Assembly (NCBI GenBank): GCA_013822005.1
Contig: PNJT01000006.1
Coordinates: 1 to 36,192, forward strand
Direction of reading: 5' to 3'
Origin: Novosphingobium sp.
GTDB taxonomy: Bacteria; Pseudomonadota; Alphaproteobacteria; Sphingomonadales; Sphingomonadaceae
DNA: 36,192 bases
This document shows positions 34,466-36,192 of this stretch, one piece after another. The notes under the pieces were generated by a model. It was not told the DNA's origin. It saw only the letters and a list, made by a program, of their open reading frames with translations, and ran no database searches. How positions within the stretch are numbered: position 1 is the stretch's first letter; each line of letters opens with the position of its first letter. The translations under genes and the position numbers were made by a program.

Positions 34466-35164
34466 TCAGGCCGCATCGACCAGAACCAGTTCGCTGTCTT
34501 CCAGCGCGGTGATTGCGATCACGGTTTCGCCGGCGATCGCCACTCCGTCGCGGGCCTGAGCTTCGACCTGGCCGATCCGCACCCGTCCGCTGGCCGGGAC
34601 CAGGTATAGGTGACGGTCTGCGGTGGTGTCATAGCGCACCGTCTCGCCAGCCTTGATCAGCGCCCCGGCAACCCGCGCCCGGGCATGGATACTCAGCACA
34701 TCCTGGTCCTCCGGCAAGCCTGAAGCCAAGGTTACAAACTGGCCGTGGCGGTCGGCCTTGGGGAATGGCCGGGTACCCCAGCCGGGCGCATGGCCGCGGC
34801 TGTCGGGCAGGATCCAGATCTGGAACAGGAGGGTTTCCTCGTCCTCCAGATTGAATTCGGCATGGCGGATTCCGGTCCCGGCGCTCATCACCTGGACATC
34901 GCCAGCGGCCGTGCGGCCCTCGTTCCCCAGGCTGTCACGGTGGGTAATCGCGCCCTGGCGGATATAAGTGACGATTTCCATGTCCTGGTGCGGGTGCGGG
35001 GGAAAGCCGCTTTGCGGGGCGATCAGGTCATCGTTCCAGACCCTGAGCGCGCCCCACTGCATCCGCGCAGGATCATGATAGTCGCCAAAGGAGAAATGAT
35101 GGTGGGCGTCAAGCCAGCCGTGGTTGGCCGCACCGAGCGAGGAAAAGGGGCGAAGTTCGATCAT
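34466..35164 (-). CDS. Pirin family protein
   Basis: A two-domain cupin (bicupin) of 232 residues like YhhW. The N-terminal cupin has the metal-binding set FPPHPHQDMEIVTY (His residues and Glu) and, further on, SAGTGIRHAEFN. Related proteins have quercetin 2,3-dioxygenase activity; the natural substrate is generally unknown. The ATG at 35164 has an AGGAGA ribosome site. It is first in an operon with doxX and is divergent from a lysR gene, which probably controls it. A weak promoter candidate (TTTCAC, 17-base spacer, TATCTC on the minus strand, 35214-35186) precedes it. Confidence 0.92.
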   Translation of the reverse strand: MIELRPFSSLGAANHGWLDAHHHFSFGDYHDPARMQWGALRVWNDDLIAPQSGFPPHPHQDMEIVTYIRQGAITHRDSLGNEGRTAAGDVQVMSAGTGIRHAEFNLEDEETLLFQIWILPDSRGHAPGWGTRPFPKADRHGQFVTLASGLPEDQDVLSIHARARVAGALIKAGETVRYDTTADRHLYLVPASGRVRIGQVEAQARDGVAIAGETVIAITALEDSELVLVDAA

Positions 35165-35235
35165 GGCGTGTCTCCTGTTGGGGGCGAGATAGGCCTTGCT
35201 GCTTGATCGTGAAACTGCGATAAACTCGGTTCAAA

Positions 35236-35254
35236 TGTTCAGGAAATCAGAACA
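35236..35254. promoter_or_regulatory. Dyad over the lysR translation start, possible operator
   Basis: TGTTC (35236-35240) and GAACA (35250-35254) form a 5-9-5 dyad, extended outward by GGTTCA and TGAACC. It covers the lysR ribosome site (AGGAAA) and the A of its ATG, and lies in the 89-base gap between lysR and the divergent pirin gene. The position suits autoregulation by a LysR protein; the match to the usual T-N11-A pattern is only loose. Confidence 0.4.
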
Positions 35255-36177
35255 TGAACCTTGGCCAGCCAAGCATTGACCATGTCCGCATCTTCCTGGC
35301 GGTGGTCGATGCGGGCAGCTTTCACGGCGCCGCCAAGCGGCTGGGACGGGCGATCTCGGCGATCAGCTATGGTGTCGCCCAGCTTGAGGCGCAGCTGGCG
35401 CTGGCCCTGTTCGAGCGCGAGGGATCGCGCCGTCCGCAGCTGACCGCGGCGGGCCATGCCCTGCTCGCTTCGGCCCGCACGGTTGCCGGCGATATGGACG
35501 CGCTGCTGGCCAAGGCGCGCGACCATCACCAGGGGCTGGAGGCCGAGCTGACCCTGGCGATCGACGTGATGTATCCGCCCGCGGTGCTCGCCGCGCTGCT
35601 CAAGGATTTCACTCAGGCCTACCCGACGGTCGATCTGCGCCTGCAAGTCGAGGCGCTGGGCGGGGTCACTGCGCTGGTGCTTGATGGCCGGGCCGACTTG
35701 GGCGTGGCCGGTCCTGTTGCCAGCGACCTCCCCGAGCTGGAGCGCGCGATGATCGGGGCAACCGAGCTGGTCCCGGTGGTGGCACCGCTCCATGCCCTGG
35801 CGCGGATCGATCCGATCCCCCCGGGGCTGGTTCGCCAGCACTTGCAATTGGTCCTGTCCGACCGCTCGCCGCTGACTGAGGGGAAGGAATTCTCGGTACT
35901 GGGCACGCGAACCTGGCGGCTCGCCGACCTGGGGGCCAAGCACGCGCTGCTGCGTGAAGGGATCGGCTGGGGCAACATGCCGCTTCACGCGGTAGAGGCC
36001 GATCTTGCCTCCGGGAAACTGGTGCGGCTGGACTTGCCCGAAGCCCCCAGCGTGGACTATCGTTTCCATGCCTTGTGGCGGCGCGATTGCCCCCCGGGAC
36101 CCGCGCGGCAATGGGTGCGCCAAGCGTTGCAGGACCGGCTCCGTCCGGCCCAGACCAGCATCCGTGCGGAGCCCTGA
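35254..36177 (+). CDS. LysR family transcriptional regulator
   Basis: A 307-residue regulator with an N-terminal winged helix-turn-helix (about 6-65: VRIFLAVVDAGSFHGAAKRLG then AISYGVAQLEAQL) and the effector-binding domain, with a periplasmic-binding-protein fold, from about 92 to 290. The effector is unknown. The ATG at 35254 has AGGAAA upstream. It is transcribed away from the pirin-doxX operon, the classic arrangement of a LysR regulator and its target. The gene is complete, ending 15 bases before the window edge. Confidence 0.93.
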   Translation: MNLGQPSIDHVRIFLAVVDAGSFHGAAKRLGRAISAISYGVAQLEAQLALALFEREGSRRPQLTAAGHALLASARTVAGDMDALLAKARDHHQGLEAELTLAIDVMYPPAVLAALLKDFTQAYPTVDLRLQVEALGGVTALVLDGRADLGVAGPVASDLPELERAMIGATELVPVVAPLHALARIDPIPPGLVRQHLQLVLSDRSPLTEGKEFSVLGTRTWRLADLGAKHALLREGIGWGNMPLHAVEADLASGKLVRLDLPEAPSVDYRFHALWRRDCPPGPARQWVRQALQDRLRPAQTSIRAEP

Positions 36178-36192
36178 ATCTTGCCTGCAATC

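Overview
The window looks like a chromosomal segment of a GC-rich alphaproteobacterium of the order Sphingomonadales (Sphingomonadaceae/Erythrobacteraceae type). The grounds are roughly two-thirds GC, the family resemblance of the proteins, exosortase-A-associated glycosylation genes, a LuxR/DUF4199-like pair, and many short palindromic repeats of the kind scattered through sphingomonad genomes. No transposase, integrase, phage gene, CRISPR array or rRNA was seen.

Left part (1-8926, minus strand): a tightly packed run, 5'-gpmA-purE-purK-folA-M19 dipeptidase-ribF-GDPD-ileS-3', with stop/start overlaps or gaps of only a few bases except before ileS. It joins glycolysis, purine synthesis, folate, flavin, lipid-head-group and translation functions. 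ileS is cut by the window edge. It carries two different palindromic repeats translated in frame, and its last ~290 bases are clearly poorer in GC.

9.0-17.4 kb: a small conserved ORF, tRNA-Thr(GGT), a telA/xpaC-like/PHA-system operon, a lipocalin lipoprotein, acetyl-CoA synthetase (acs) with its own promoter, a short TonB protein, and a PotD-like lipoprotein with no transporter genes beside it. 

16.8-19.5 kb: a methionine-sulfoxide/redox group: exported MsrA, SelO and MsrB. selO is broken by a one-base frameshift. 20.0-21.8 kb: a thiolase and a MaoC-type hydratase (acyl-CoA metabolism).

21.9-26.6 kb: a surface-glycan group. A 42-residue membrane peptide and an exosortase-A-associated O-glycosylation ligase (minus) diverge from an exosortase-A-associated glycosyltransferase and a long Ala/Pro-rich membrane protein (plus). 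The exosortase itself is not in the window.

26.6-33.2 kb: glutamate synthase gltB-gltD. A very long perfect inverted repeat lies upstream, and near-identical palindromic repeats sit on both sides of gltD. 33.3-36.2 kb: a decaying LuxR/DUF4199-like pair, then a DoxX-pirin operon divergent from a LysR regulator.

At least six families of palindromic intergenic repeat are present (called A-F below). Together with two one-base G-run frameshifts, they are the most unusual aspect of an otherwise housekeeping-rich region.
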